A stretch of DNA of 64,000 nucleotides from JBMONI01 sp049324575 (GTDB lineage: Bacteria; Omnitrophota; Omnitrophia; Omnitrophales; Aquincolibacteriaceae): assembly GCA_049324575.1 (NCBI GenBank), contig JBMONI010000017.1:15753-79752 (forward strand), read 5' to 3'. The notes beneath the pieces are model-generated. The model was given only the letters and a program-made list of their open reading frames with translations. It had not been told where the DNA came from and ran no database searches. A program made the position numbers and the translations under genes. Below, piece after piece: positions 40,251 through 49,056 of this stretch. Numbering within the stretch: position 1 is the stretch's first letter; each line of letters starts with the position of its first letter.

Positions 40251-42944
40251 ATGGAAAAAAAACCGATCGACAGTTTCAGAACCCTTTCCAAGTTCAAAAG
40301 CGGCGGGGAGGCCTTTTATTTTTTCCGTCTCGGTGCGCTTGCGGAGAAGGGGTTCAAGAACATTTCCCGCCTGCCTTATTCGATCCGTGTTCTTCTTGAG
40401 AATCTTCTCCGGAACGAGGACGGAAAGAATATCCGCAAGGAGCACATCGAGAACCTTGCTGGATGGACCCCGGAGCCGGGGCCCGAAAGGGAGATTCTTT
40501 TTTCCCCGGCCCGCGTGATCCTTCAGGATTTTACCGGCGTTCCGGCGGTGGCCGATCTCGCGGCCCTGCGCGATCAATTCAAAACAATGGGGGGCGATCC
40601 GAAGACGATCGATCCGATCGAGCCTGTCGATCTCGTGATCGACCACTCGGTCCAAGTGGATTTTTTCGGCACTCCCGATGCCCTTGAGAAAAACATGCGC
40701 CGCGAATACGAACGAAACGGAGAGCGTTACCGTTTTCTTCGATGGGGGCAAAAAGCGTTCAGGAATTTCCGAGTGATCCCGCCAGGGACCGGGATCGTCC
40801 ATCAGGTCAATTTGGAATACCTTGCCCAGGTCGTGATGACTCAACCTTTGCACGACGGTGTTTGCGCCTATCCGGATACCTTGGTCGGGACGGATTCCCA
40901 TACGACCATGATCAACGGTTTGGGAGTGCTCGGATGGGGGGTCGGCGGGATCGAGGCTGAAGCGGCCATGCTCGGTCAACCGGTTCCGATGCTGGTACCG
41001 GAAGTGGTGGGAGTCCGGATCTCAGGCGCGCTTCGTGAAGGCGTCACGGCGACGGATGCGGTCCTTGCAGTGACCGAAATGCTCCGCAAACAGGGCGTGG
41101 TCGGAAAATTCGTTGAATTCTTCGGCCCCGGGCTCACCGCGCTTTCACTGGCCGACCGCGCGACGATCGCTAATATGGCGCCTGAATATGGCGCGACAAT
41201 GGGGTTCTTTCCGGTCGATCGTGAAACGATCCAGTATCTTCGCCTGACCGGGCGTAGCGAAAATCTCATCAAGCTTGTGGAAACCTACTGCCGTGAGCAG
41301 GGGCTTTTTTGCGGACAGGATTCGCCGGAGCCCGTCTTTTCAAAGACCCTGGCATTGGATCTCGCAGAGATATCGACCTGCCTTGCGGGGCCCCGCCGTC
41401 CCCAGGATCGCGCGCTGCTTGGCGAGGTCGCTTCGAATTTCAAAGCGTCCCTCCCGTCGCTGATCAAAAAAGGCAGGGACGGGACCCCTGCCGCCGAGGC
41501 TGTGATCGAAGGCAGAAAATGGACGATCCGGGACGGGACGATCGCGATCGCTGCCATCACCAGCTGCACCAATACTTCGAACCCGTCTTTGATGATCGCG
41601 GCGGGGCTTGTGGCGAAAAAGGCCTCTGAAAAGGGACTCCGGGCGAAACCCTGGGTCAAATCGAGTTTGGCTCCTGGATCCCAGGTCGTGACAGGTTATC
41701 TTGAAAAAACGGGATTGTTGGCGGCCCTGGAACGCACGGGGTTTTACAATGTAGGCTACGGTTGCATGACCTGCATTGGCAATTCCGGGCCCCTTATCGA
41801 AGGCGTGGACCAGGCGGTTCGCGTGCATTCGCTGGTGGTGGCCTCGGTCCTTTCCGGCAACCGGAATTTTGAAGGGCGCATCCATCCTCTCGTACGTGCG
41901 AATTATCTGGCTTCCCCTCCGCTCGTCGTCGCTTACGCCCTGGCGGGACGAATGGACCTGGACCTTGAGCGGGAAGCGTTGGCGGAGGATCGTGAAGGGA
42001 AGCCGGTCTATCTCAAGGATCTGTGGCCTTCGGAGGCGGAAATTAAAAAAGTACTTCGTGAAGTGGATGTCGACCTTTTCAAAAAACAATATAAGAATAC
42101 GGTAAAGGGGGATGCTTTTTGGGAGTCTATCCAGTTTCCGGAAGGCGAGACCTTCGCCTGGGAGAAGCATTCGACCTATATCAAACGGCCGCCTTTTCTG
42201 GAAGGGCTCGGCCCGAATCCGGTCCCGCCCGGAGATATCCACGGGGCACGCGCGTTGGTCGTTCTCGGTGATTCGGTCACGACCGATCATATTTCTCCCG
42301 CGGGATCGATCCCTGCGGAGAGCCCCGCTGGAAAATATCTCCTTGAACAAGGCGTCCGTCCTGAGGATTTCAATTCCTACGGCGCGCGAAGAGGCAACCA
42401 TGAGGTCATGGTCCGGGGGACTTTTGCGAATGGCCGCTTGAAAAATCTTCTTATGCTGGGCAAAGAGGGCGGATGGACCCGCCATTTTCCTGACGGGAAG
42501 GAGATGACGATCTTCGAGGCGGCGATGAAGTACCGGAGCGAGGGGGCCCCGACCCTGGTTCTTGCGGGAAAAGAATACGGCGCCGGGTCCTCGCGGGATT
42601 GGGCGGCCAAAGGGCCTGCGCTTCTTGGAGTAAGAGCCGTGATCGCCGAGAGTTTCGAACGGATCCACCGCAGCAATCTTATCGGGATGGGGATCCTTCC
42701 GCTCGAGTTTACCGGAGGACACAGCATCGCTGGCTTGGGGCTTAAGGGGGATGAGGTCTTTGCGTTCGAAGGGATCGCACGTGATTTTCATCCGAAAAAA
42801 AAGCTGCTGGGAAAGGCTTCAAGTCCGGAAGGCGAAAAAACGTTCGAGGTTCTCTGCCGCATCGATACTCCGGCCGAGGCGGCTTATTTCGCGCATGGCG
42901 GCATCCTTCCTTATGTCCTGCGGCAAAGGCTGGCGGCCCGGTGA
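40251..42944 (+). CDS. acnA: aconitate hydratase
   Basis: The 897-residue protein is of the AcnA/IRP1 type and isomerises citrate to isocitrate with a [4Fe-4S] cluster. ITSCTNTSNPSLMIAAG supplies one cluster Cys, and GYGCMTCIGNSGPL the other two. YPDTLVGTDSHTTMINGLGVLGWG is the hallmark N-terminal motif. The swivel domain has LVVLGDSVTTDHISPAG, FNSYGARRGNHEVMVRGTFAN and YGAGSSRDWAAKGPALLG with the catalytic Ser region. It sits 25 bases after mdh and overlaps the next gene by four bases, so the set is an operon. Confidence 0.96.
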   Translation: MEKKPIDSFRTLSKFKSGGEAFYFFRLGALAEKGFKNISRLPYSIRVLLENLLRNEDGKNIRKEHIENLAGWTPEPGPEREILFSPARVILQDFTGVPAVADLAALRDQFKTMGGDPKTIDPIEPVDLVIDHSVQVDFFGTPDALEKNMRREYERNGERYRFLRWGQKAFRNFRVIPPGTGIVHQVNLEYLAQVVMTQPLHDGVCAYPDTLVGTDSHTTMINGLGVLGWGVGGIEAEAAMLGQPVPMLVPEVVGVRISGALREGVTATDAVLAVTEMLRKQGVVGKFVEFFGPGLTALSLADRATIANMAPEYGATMGFFPVDRETIQYLRLTGRSENLIKLVETYCREQGLFCGQDSPEPVFSKTLALDLAEISTCLAGPRRPQDRALLGEVASNFKASLPSLIKKGRDGTPAAEAVIEGRKWTIRDGTIAIAAITSCTNTSNPSLMIAAGLVAKKASEKGLRAKPWVKSSLAPGSQVVTGYLEKTGLLAALERTGFYNVGYGCMTCIGNSGPLIEGVDQAVRVHSLVVASVLSGNRNFEGRIHPLVRANYLASPPLVVAYALAGRMDLDLEREALAEDREGKPVYLKDLWPSEAEIKKVLREVDVDLFKKQYKNTVKGDAFWESIQFPEGETFAWEKHSTYIKRPPFLEGLGPNPVPPGDIHGARALVVLGDSVTTDHISPAGSIPAESPAGKYLLEQGVRPEDFNSYGARRGNHEVMVRGTFANGRLKNLLMLGKEGGWTRHFPDGKEMTIFEAAMKYRSEGAPTLVLAGKEYGAGSSRDWAAKGPALLGVRAVIAESFERIHRSNLIGMGILPLEFTGGHSIAGLGLKGDEVFAFEGIARDFHPKKKLLGKASSPEGEKTFEVLCRIDTPAEAAYFAHGGILPYVLRQRLAAR

Positions 42945-43459
42945 ATGCTCGGGAAACGCATTTCCCTCAGATCGCCAAGACAGCCTATGTGGATCCCTCG
43001 GCCTGCGTGATCGGACGAGTGGAGATCGGGGAAGGTTCGAGTATTTGGCCTGGGGCGGTCCTGCGCGGTGATATCGAAGGGATCCGGATCGGCCGTTTTT
43101 CGAATATCCAGGATCTATGCGTTCTCCATGTCGAGAAAGATCTCCCGTGCCGGGTCGGCGATTATGTCACGGTCGGGCATCAGGTCACTCTTCATGCTTG
43201 CAGGATCGGGGAGGGGAGCCTCCTTGGCATGGGATCGATCGTTCTGGACGGGGCCCGGGTGGGAGCGAACGTTCTTTTGGGAGCGGGAAGTCTTGTGACC
43301 CGCGGGCAGATCCTGAAAACCAGGTCTCTTTATTTCGGACGGCCGGCAAAAAGAGTTCGTGCGCTTACTCGGACGGAGATCCGCGGTCTTTATGCGGGCG
43401 CAAAGGCCTATGTCCGTCTTGCCGAGCGGCACGCCCGGCAGAGGTTCGCGCGTTTTTAG
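42941..43459 (+). CDS. gamma-carbonic-anhydrase-like left-handed beta-helix protein
   Basis: The 172-residue protein is built of hexapeptide repeats (VDPSACVIGRVEIGEGSSIW, VLRGDIEGIRIGRFSNIQDL). The gamma-CA-type metal histidines are partly recognisable: VLHVEK, YVTVGHQVTLHACRIG with two more. GAGSLVTRGQIL and LYFGRPAKRVRAL close the helix. YrdA/PaaY-type relatives include active carbonic anhydrases and proteins without a known substrate. The start is GTG 42941, whose last two bases belong to the acnA stop (GTGA overlap). Its place between aconitase and citrate synthase suggests co-expression with the TCA genes; a role in CO2/bicarbonate supply is inference. Confidence 0.82.
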   Translation: MNARETHFPQIAKTAYVDPSACVIGRVEIGEGSSIWPGAVLRGDIEGIRIGRFSNIQDLCVLHVEKDLPCRVGDYVTVGHQVTLHACRIGEGSLLGMGSIVLDGARVGANVLLGAGSLVTRGQILKTRSLYFGRPAKRVRALTRTEIRGLYAGAKAYVRLAERHARQRFARF

Positions 43460-43530
43460 ATCCCGCCTCCGGAACCCGCCAAAACCGTTTTTTCAGGCAA
43501 AAAAGCGCTTCGGGTCGGGAAATTATTGGG

Positions 43531-43536
43531 TATAAT
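43531..43536 (+). promoter_or_regulatory. gltA -10 box
   Basis: TATAAT preceded by GGG, 31 bases upstream of the gltA ATG. The -35 is weak. AGGAGA before the start gives a normal leader. This implies gltA can be transcribed separately from icd-mdh-acnA. Confidence 0.5.
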
Positions 43537-43567
43537 AACGCATCTTTACAACAGGAGAATTTTTGTC

Positions 43568-44707
43568 ATGGCGGATCCGGCAGTGGATAATTTTTCAAAA
43601 GGCTTACAGGGCGTTGTCGCGGCCCGCACAAAATTGAGTCACGTCGACGGCGAGAACGGCCGTCTCAGTTATCTGGGAATCCCGATCACGGAACTCGCGA
43701 AAAATTCCTGTTTCGAAGAAGTGGTCTATCTGCTTCGCAATGCGCGCCTTCCGAAAAAAGACGAGCTCGAGAGCTTTAAAAAGGAACTCGCGGGCTTCCG
43801 CGCCATGGGGCACCGTGTGCGCCACGTGCTTGAGGACCTTCCCTGGAAAGCGCATCCGATGGGCGTTCTCAAGACCATGGTCGGGGCTTACGGCCTCTTT
43901 GATCCGGAAGCCAATTGCATCGGCCTCGAATTCAAACGCCGCAAAGCCCTCCGGCTGACCGCGGTGATCCCAACGATCATTGCCTCTTTCGGCCGCTTGA
44001 GACAAGGGCTCGAGCCTATCCCGCCGCGGGCGGATCTTTCCCATGCCGCGAATTTCATCTATATGCTGAACGGGCAAGTGCCGACTCCGGAAATGGAAAA
44101 GGCGCTTGATACTTACCTCATCCTTCTTGCCGATCACGGCTTGAATGCATCCACTTTTTCGGCTCGCGTGACGATCTCAACCGAATCCGATCTTTTTTCA
44201 GCGATCACCTCTGCGATCGGGACCCTGAAAGGGGATTTGCACGGCTCGGCCAATCAGCGCGTGATGGAAATGTTCCTTGAGATCGGCGATGTGTCCAAGG
44301 TCGAGCCCTATGTCGAAGCGCTTTTGGCGGCCAAGAAAAAAGTGATGGGTTTCGGCCACCGGATCTATAAGAAGGTCGATCCCCGCTCGGATATTTTCCG
44401 TGAGATCGCGAAAAGCCTTTGCGAAAAGACCGGCAACGGGAAGTGGTACGAAATGGCCGAGCGCATGGAAAAATATGTCATGGAGAAAAAGGGGATCCCC
44501 TGCAATGTGGATTTTTATTCGGCCCCGGTCTTGTATGTGCTCGGATTCCCGGTGGATTTTTTTACGACGGTTTTTGCGGCGAGCCGAGTCGCCGGATGGA
44601 CCGCGCATGTGATCGAGCAGTTCTCGGACAACCGCCTTATCCGTCCGGAAGCGCATTACATCGGTCCCGAGTATCAGCCGTACACACCGATCGCCCAGCG
44701 GGCTTGA
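43568..44707 (+). CDS. gltA: citrate synthase
   Basis: The 379-residue protein condenses acetyl-CoA with oxaloacetate. LKGDLHGSANQRVMEMFLEI has the first catalytic His, VMGFGHRIYKKVDPRSDI the second His and the substrate Arg, and GIPCNVDFYSAPVLYVLGFP the catalytic Asp. HGLNASTFSARVTISTESDL lies upstream. At under 400 residues it is the short, Gram-positive/archaeal-like type; such enzymes may also use propionyl-CoA, though the TCA neighbours favour citrate synthesis. I start at ATG 43568 (MADPAVDNFSKGLQG), with AGGAGA 10 bases before it. Confidence 0.94.
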   Translation: MADPAVDNFSKGLQGVVAARTKLSHVDGENGRLSYLGIPITELAKNSCFEEVVYLLRNARLPKKDELESFKKELAGFRAMGHRVRHVLEDLPWKAHPMGVLKTMVGAYGLFDPEANCIGLEFKRRKALRLTAVIPTIIASFGRLRQGLEPIPPRADLSHAANFIYMLNGQVPTPEMEKALDTYLILLADHGLNASTFSARVTISTESDLFSAITSAIGTLKGDLHGSANQRVMEMFLEIGDVSKVEPYVEALLAAKKKVMGFGHRIYKKVDPRSDIFREIAKSLCEKTGNGKWYEMAERMEKYVMEKKGIPCNVDFYSAPVLYVLGFPVDFFTTVFAASRVAGWTAHVIEQFSDNRLIRPEAHYIGPEYQPYTPIAQRA

Positions 44708-44837
44708 CCGGGGAACGGCCGGGGTTTTCGGGAAGACGCAAGGGCGGTAGACGGATCTTGGAACGGACCTGTGAGAATGACGAACGATCGCATCAACCTT
44801 CCTTCGAGCCGGGGCCAGAGGCCTTCCTTCGGGAATT

Positions 44838-45269
44838 ATGAAAGCTGAACGACGGATGTTCACTCTTGAAGAAGCCAACCGCCTTATCCCCGAACTGGAA
44901 AAAAGACTGAACACGCTCCAGGAAAAGCGCATGGCCTGCACCCGCCGCCACGATCTTCTGCTCATGCACGAACTTCTGGACGCGGCCGAAGGCGAACGGA
45001 CGGCCGGGGACGACCCGTTGTCGGCCCTCGAAGAAGATATCCGGGGCCTCGAGGCAGAGGTCCATGGGCTTGAAGGGGACCTTGCCGCGATTCAGGCCTT
45101 CGGCTGCATTGTCCGGAGCGTAGAACTTGGCTGGATCGATTTCATGGGTTGCATAGGAGGGCGGATCATTTATTATTCCTGGAAAAAGGGAGAGCGGGAA
45201 GTGACTTTTTACCGGGAGAACGGGGACAAGCAGGGGATCCGCCATCCTTTGCCGGCGTCCCGGGATTGA
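44838..45269 (+). CDS. DUF2203 family protein
   Basis: The 143-residue protein starts RMFTLEEANRLIPELEKRLN, the conserved opening of DUF2203. A long coiled-coil (about 20-90) follows, then FGCIVRSVELGWIDFMGCIGGRIIYYSWKKGEREVTFYRENGD, whose glycine, GR and aromatic positions match the family C-terminal domain. The function of DUF2203 is unknown. The gene stands between citrate synthase and arginine decarboxylase, all on the + strand, with 48 bases to the next start. Confidence 0.78.
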   Translation: MKAERRMFTLEEANRLIPELEKRLNTLQEKRMACTRRHDLLLMHELLDAAEGERTAGDDPLSALEEDIRGLEAEVHGLEGDLAAIQAFGCIVRSVELGWIDFMGCIGGRIIYYSWKKGEREVTFYRENGDKQGIRHPLPASRD

Positions 45270-45317
45270 TGCCGGAATGAAAAAGCGGCGGGAGCTGGCC
45301 GGGAAAAAGGAGATGCG

Positions 45318-45863
45318 ATGATCTTACCCAAAAAGATGTTCTTGACCAAAGGCGTCGGGATCGCCCGCGAAAAACTTTCCAGCTATGAGTCCGCGCTCCG
45401 CAATGCGAGCATCGCGCCGTTCAATATCGTCCGGGTTTCCAGCATCTACCCGCCTTATTGCAAAATGATCTCCAAAGAGGCCGGCCTGAAGTACCTCAGC
45501 GCGGGCCAGGTCCTTTTTACCGTTGTGGCCGAGTGTTCCACGAACGAGCCGAACCGTCTGATCGCAGCTTCGGTCGGCGTGTCGATCCCCAAGAACTCCG
45601 AACAGTACGGCTATCTTTCCGAAGTTCACACGTACGGGACCACCGAAAAAAAGACGGGAGATTACGCCGAGGACCTCGCGGCCAGCATGCTGGCGACGAT
45701 CCTGGGGGTGAAGTTCGATCCCGATTCAAGCTACGACAAACGCAAAGAGCTCTGGCAGATCTCGAATCAGATCTTCAAAACGATGAACATCACGCAGAGC
45801 GCACGCGGAGAAAAGAACGGCAACTGGACCACCGTCATCGCCGCTGCCGTCCTCATTCACTAG
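45318..45863 (+). CDS. pdaD: pyruvoyl-dependent arginine decarboxylase
   Basis: The 181-residue proenzyme converts arginine to agmatine, the first step of polyamine synthesis. NIVRVSSIYPPYCKMI contains the Ser-Ser site where self-cleavage would create the pyruvoyl group. GQVLFTVVAECSTNEPNRLI and YGYLSEVHTYGTTEKKTGDYAED follow as in PdaD/PanD-fold decarboxylases. GNWTTVIAAAVLIH is the usual C terminus. GGAG precedes the ATG. No agmatinase or spermidine synthase is in the window. The stop shares CTAG with the stop of the convergent gene. Confidence 0.92.
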   Translation: MILPKKMFLTKGVGIAREKLSSYESALRNASIAPFNIVRVSSIYPPYCKMISKEAGLKYLSAGQVLFTVVAECSTNEPNRLIAASVGVSIPKNSEQYGYLSEVHTYGTTEKKTGDYAEDLAASMLATILGVKFDPDSSYDKRKELWQISNQIFKTMNITQSARGEKNGNWTTVIAAAVLIH

Positions 45864-46705
45864 GCGAAAAAATCTTCCTTCTCGACGGGCGGAATGACGG
45901 TGACCTGGACGTCTTTCGGGATTTCAAGCTCCCAGTTCTCGCTTCCGGTGTCCACAAAGAACCGGAGATCGTCGAAGAAAAGCTGCGTGGCCCTTCCGTT
46001 CGATTCGTTCTCGATCGCGATCTTTTCCGGATAGTAGAAGCGATTTTCCATCCACGCGTCTTTGCCTGAAAATTCCCTGAAGGCGGAGCGATAGATCGCG
46101 GTTACCGGATCTCCCGCCGGCGAATAATACGATTCTTTGAAGACATCGCCCTCCCTCGACGCATGGACCCGGCGGGCAAGATAAGGTGCCGTGTATTTTT
46201 GGCCGTAGACCTTCAGGATGATCTCATCTTCTCCCCAGCGCTCGATCTCGCTCGATCGCTCGGGGATCATCATGGGTTTCAAGGCGCGGTAGAGATCGAG
46301 CGGGCTCACGTGCATTTCGATCGCGGGGTCATATTTGGCGTCGAACATGTTCCCTTCATAGACGCTGTTCTGGCCGGGCAGGTAGAGTTTGAATTCCCGG
46401 TCTTCGGTCTTGAACGCGAAGAGCAAATCGGATTCCTCATTGAAACAGCGGATCACCATCCGCTCATTGAGCCGGTCATAGAGAATGTCGCCCCGGCAGG
46501 CGGCTTCCGGGGCCTCGCCCCGGAGAAAGCGCATATCGACAGTCCCCGAAAAACCATTCCACAACCCCCGCCGGCTTTCGATCTTCTGGAGGATCCCCGG
46601 CAAGGGCGAGTGGGTGACCGAATTGCCCGCGCTTTGGGCGAGCGGAAGAGGCGAGGCGGTGAACAAAGCTAGGAGCATGAGGCATAAGGGGAAACGCTTC
46701 ATCAT
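45860..46705 (-). CDS. exported LolA-like/outer-membrane-lipoprotein-sorting-like protein
   Basis: The 281-residue protein has a signal peptide (KRFPLCLMLLALFTASPLPL, cleavage near QSAG). The mature part is beta-rich: FSGTVDMRFL, ACRGDILYDRLNERMVIRCF, REFKLYLPGQNSVYEG. LolA/LolB-like half-barrel proteins have this succession of antiparallel strands, and the DLYRALKPMM helix also fits. I cannot prove the family. The gene is third in a - strand row after ino1 and the phosphatidyltransferase, 63 bases behind it, which would suit an envelope-lipid role. The stop codon overlaps pdaD by four bases. Confidence 0.5.
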   Translation of the reverse strand: MMKRFPLCLMLLALFTASPLPLAQSAGNSVTHSPLPGILQKIESRRGLWNGFSGTVDMRFLRGEAPEAACRGDILYDRLNERMVIRCFNEESDLLFAFKTEDREFKLYLPGQNSVYEGNMFDAKYDPAIEMHVSPLDLYRALKPMMIPERSSEIERWGEDEIILKVYGQKYTAPYLARRVHASREGDVFKESYYSPAGDPVTAIYRSAFREFSGKDAWMENRFYYPEKIAIENESNGRATQLFFDDLRFFVDTGSENWELEIPKDVQVTVIPPVEKEDFFA

Positions 46706-46768
46706 GGGGTTTTTTATCGGCTTTTGACGGGCGATCCTAAAGCGCGGGACAAGAGGGGCTCCGAGCCC

Positions 46769-47368
46769 TCAGGCGCTTGGGGGGATCTCTCCGGAGAGTT
46801 TTTTCTTCGTGTAGAAAAGGCGTTGAAGCGCGGTCGCATTCGAGCCTAGGCAAAGCACCCAAAGCATCAGGCTCAAAAGGGGAGGGAGGAGGGTTCCGAG
46901 GATCAGGAGGATCATCCGTTCGGCTCTTTCAAAGACCCCGACCGAGCAGGCGGCGATGAAATTCTCTGCTCGTGCTTTCGTATAGCTCGTAACAAAGGAA
47001 CCGGCCAGGGAGCCGAGTGTGAGAAGAAGGAGAACGGCCTCTCCCGTGCGTGCGAAAAGAAGGGCAAGACCGCCCAGGACGAAAAAGTCCGCATAACGGT
47101 CTACGGTGGAATCGAGAAAAGCGCCGAACGGGCTTGCTTTGCCCGTCAGGCGCGCGAGTGGGCCGTCGAGCATATCGCCGAGACCCGAGGCGATCAGGAT
47201 CAATCCTCCGGGAATGAGCCAGCCATAGGCGAACAGGATCCCTGCAGCGAAACTTAGGGCAAGACCCGCCAAGGTCAGTTGATTCGGAGTGAATCCGGTC
47301 CGGTTAAGCCAGCCGGCCGCCTGATCGACGGCCTTCTGGATATACGGATAAACGGTTCGCCTGAGCAT
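46769..47368 (-). CDS. CDP-alcohol phosphatidyltransferase, probable phosphatidylinositol-phosphate synthase
   Basis: The 199-residue membrane protein has GDMLDGPLARLTGKASPFGA followed by FLDSTVDR, the DG-x2-AR-x8-G-x3-D-x3-D active site that binds CDP-diacylglycerol and metal. Five or six hydrophobic helices surround it (LAGLALSFAAGILFAYGW, FFVLGGLALLFA, MILLILGTLLPPLLSLM). Its start lies 13 bases after the end of inositol-3-phosphate synthase, and the pair suggests transfer to inositol phosphate. Phosphatidylglycerol-phosphate synthase is the alternative. The product would be made at the inner leaflet of the cytoplasmic membrane. Confidence 0.82.
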   Translation of the reverse strand: MLRRTVYPYIQKAVDQAAGWLNRTGFTPNQLTLAGLALSFAAGILFAYGWLIPGGLILIASGLGDMLDGPLARLTGKASPFGAFLDSTVDRYADFFVLGGLALLFARTGEAVLLLLTLGSLAGSFVTSYTKARAENFIAACSVGVFERAERMILLILGTLLPPLLSLMLWVLCLGSNATALQRLFYTKKKLSGEIPPSA

Positions 47369-47381
47369 GGCAAACCCCGGT

Positions 47382-48485
47382 TTATTTCGGGCACGTGCCG
47401 GCGACGAAGCGTTTGACCAGGTCCCGCGCTTCGAAATCGGGGATCTGTTTGAGCGGATGCTTCATCGTGTAGGCCGAGATCGAGATCAGCGGTCCGCCGA
47501 CCTTGCGGTCGCGGGCGATCTTACAGGCGCGGATCGCATCGATGGCGCAGCCCGAACTGTTGGGAGAATCTTCAACCGAAAGCCTGAGTTCGAGGTTCAT
47601 CGGGAAACCGGCGAAACCGCGTCCCTCGATCCTCAAATAGCAGACCTTATTATCGTTTTGCCATGGAACATAGTCCGAGGGGCCGATGTGGATCAGATCG
47701 TCCGGGAGCGGGGTATCCAGCTGGCTCTGTACGGCGGAGGTTTTCGAGATCTTCTTCGAAAGAAGCCGGGAGCGGTTCAGCATGTTGAGGAAATCCGTGT
47801 TACCGCCCGTGTTTAACTGATAGGTGCGGTCGATCGTGATTCCTCGGTCGGTGAACAATTTGGCCAGCGTCCGGTGGACGATGGTCGCCCCGAGCTGGGA
47901 TTTGATATCGTCCCCGACGATCGGGATCCTTTTGTCCTCGAATTTCTTGGCCCATTCGGGATTGGAGGCGATGAAAACCGGCATGCAGTTGATGAAACTG
48001 ACCCCGGTCTTCAAGCAGGCCTTCGCGTAGAACTCCGTGGCTTTCTGCGAGCCGACCGGAAGATAATTGATCAGGATGTCCGCTCCCGTATCGCACAGGA
48101 CTTTTTCAACATCCACAGGCTCTTTGTCCGCGACAATGAAGGTCCGGTCGTCCGGATACTCGCTCATATGGGCGGAAACGCCGTCCAGAACATGGCCCAT
48201 TTGAACGATGACCTTGCTCTTCGGGATATCGGTAAAAAGAGGGAGGATGCAGTTGGGTTTGGCTTGCAACGCGATATCAAAACGCTGACCGACCTTGCGT
48301 TTGTCGATGTCAAAAGCGGCCACAACCTCAATATCTTCCGGCCGATAGCCGCCCATATCATAGTTCATGAGACCGAGATGCTGGATCTTTTTCTCATCGT
48401 TCGAATGACGATAATATTCGATCCCCTGGATCAGCGATGCTGCGCAATTTCCGACGCCTGCGATGGCCAACTTGATCTTACCCAT
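47382..48485 (-). CDS. ino1: inositol-3-phosphate synthase
   Basis: The 367-residue protein converts glucose 6-phosphate to 1L-myo-inositol 3-phosphate using bound NAD. IKLAIAGVGNCAASLIQGIE is the dinucleotide-binding loop, VVAAFDIDKRKVGQ the second strand, and INYLPVGSQKATEFYAKACL and INCMPVFIASNPEWA are conserved. LNTGGNTDFLNM and the lysine-bearing GDDIKSQLGATIVHRTLA are family marks. The length is that of the prokaryotic/archaeal type. GGGAGG precedes the ATG. The phosphatidyltransferase follows 13 bases after its stop, so inositol probably enters a phospholipid; a di-inositol-phosphate solute is an alternative. Confidence 0.94.
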   Translation of the reverse strand: MGKIKLAIAGVGNCAASLIQGIEYYRHSNDEKKIQHLGLMNYDMGGYRPEDIEVVAAFDIDKRKVGQRFDIALQAKPNCILPLFTDIPKSKVIVQMGHVLDGVSAHMSEYPDDRTFIVADKEPVDVEKVLCDTGADILINYLPVGSQKATEFYAKACLKTGVSFINCMPVFIASNPEWAKKFEDKRIPIVGDDIKSQLGATIVHRTLAKLFTDRGITIDRTYQLNTGGNTDFLNMLNRSRLLSKKISKTSAVQSQLDTPLPDDLIHIGPSDYVPWQNDNKVCYLRIEGRGFAGFPMNLELRLSVEDSPNSSGCAIDAIRACKIARDRKVGGPLISISAYTMKHPLKQIPDFEARDLVKRFVAGTCPK

Positions 48486-48731
48486 TGAGTATTTCCTCCC
48501 TTGAGATTTTAAAACTCGGATGTGATTTAACCGAGGAGCTTTATTATAGCGATTTCAATTTTAAAATAAATAGAATAAAAGGCTAAGATTCGCAAGTGAT
48601 TATGGATAAAACACTTAAAAATTCAAAGTCCGATAATATTTCAAATTTTCATCCTGAAAACTTCATAAAACCTTGTATTTTTCAGTCCCTAAAACAAGGT
48701 ATAATGCGCCTTCGAAAAAGGAGGCGAGAGG
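48486..48731. promoter_or_regulatory. divergent promoter region between ino1 and the tRNA-binding protein
   Basis: On the - strand TATAAT (48543-48548) lies 57 bases before the ino1 start, with ribosome binding site GGGAGG. On the + strand TATAAT (48700-48705) precedes the ATG at 48732 with AAGGAGG between. The region between is AT-rich. I find no further gene in it. Confidence 0.5.
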
Positions 48732-49052
48732 ATGATTACGATCGAGGATTTTAAAAAAATGGAGCTCAAAGTCGCGGAAATCAAGAGCGTCGCGCCGCAT
48801 CCGAATGCGGATAAGCTTTATGTGCTTGGGATCCAGGTGGGCGATAGCTTGAAGACCCTGGTGGCGGGGATCCGTCTTCATTACGGCGAAACCGAGCTTA
48901 TCGGCAAAAAGATCGTGATCGTGGACAATCTTGAACCGGCGGTGATCCGGGGGGTTGAATCCCAGGGAATGCTTTTGGCGGCTTCGGACGATCAGATGCT
49001 GACGCTGATTGCGCCCGAACGGGATATTCCTTCGGGGGCCAGGGTCCGCTGA
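48732..49052 (+). CDS. free-standing tRNA-binding domain protein (MetG beta/CsaA-like)
   Basis: The 106-residue protein is a single OB-fold EMAP/tRNA-binding domain. IEDFKKMELKVAEIKSVAPH is the start, NADKLYVLGIQVGD follows, then TLVAGIRLHYGETELIGKKI and LEPAVIRGVESQGMLLAASD. This is the domain fused to the C terminus of many methionyl-tRNA synthetases and found separately as the beta subunit or as CsaA. The matching alpha subunit is not in the window, so the partner is unknown. AGGAGG is six or so bases upstream. It faces a convergent gene four bases away. Confidence 0.9.
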   Translation: MITIEDFKKMELKVAEIKSVAPHPNADKLYVLGIQVGDSLKTLVAGIRLHYGETELIGKKIVIVDNLEPAVIRGVESQGMLLAASDDQMLTLIAPERDIPSGARVR

Positions 49053-49056
49053 GGCC

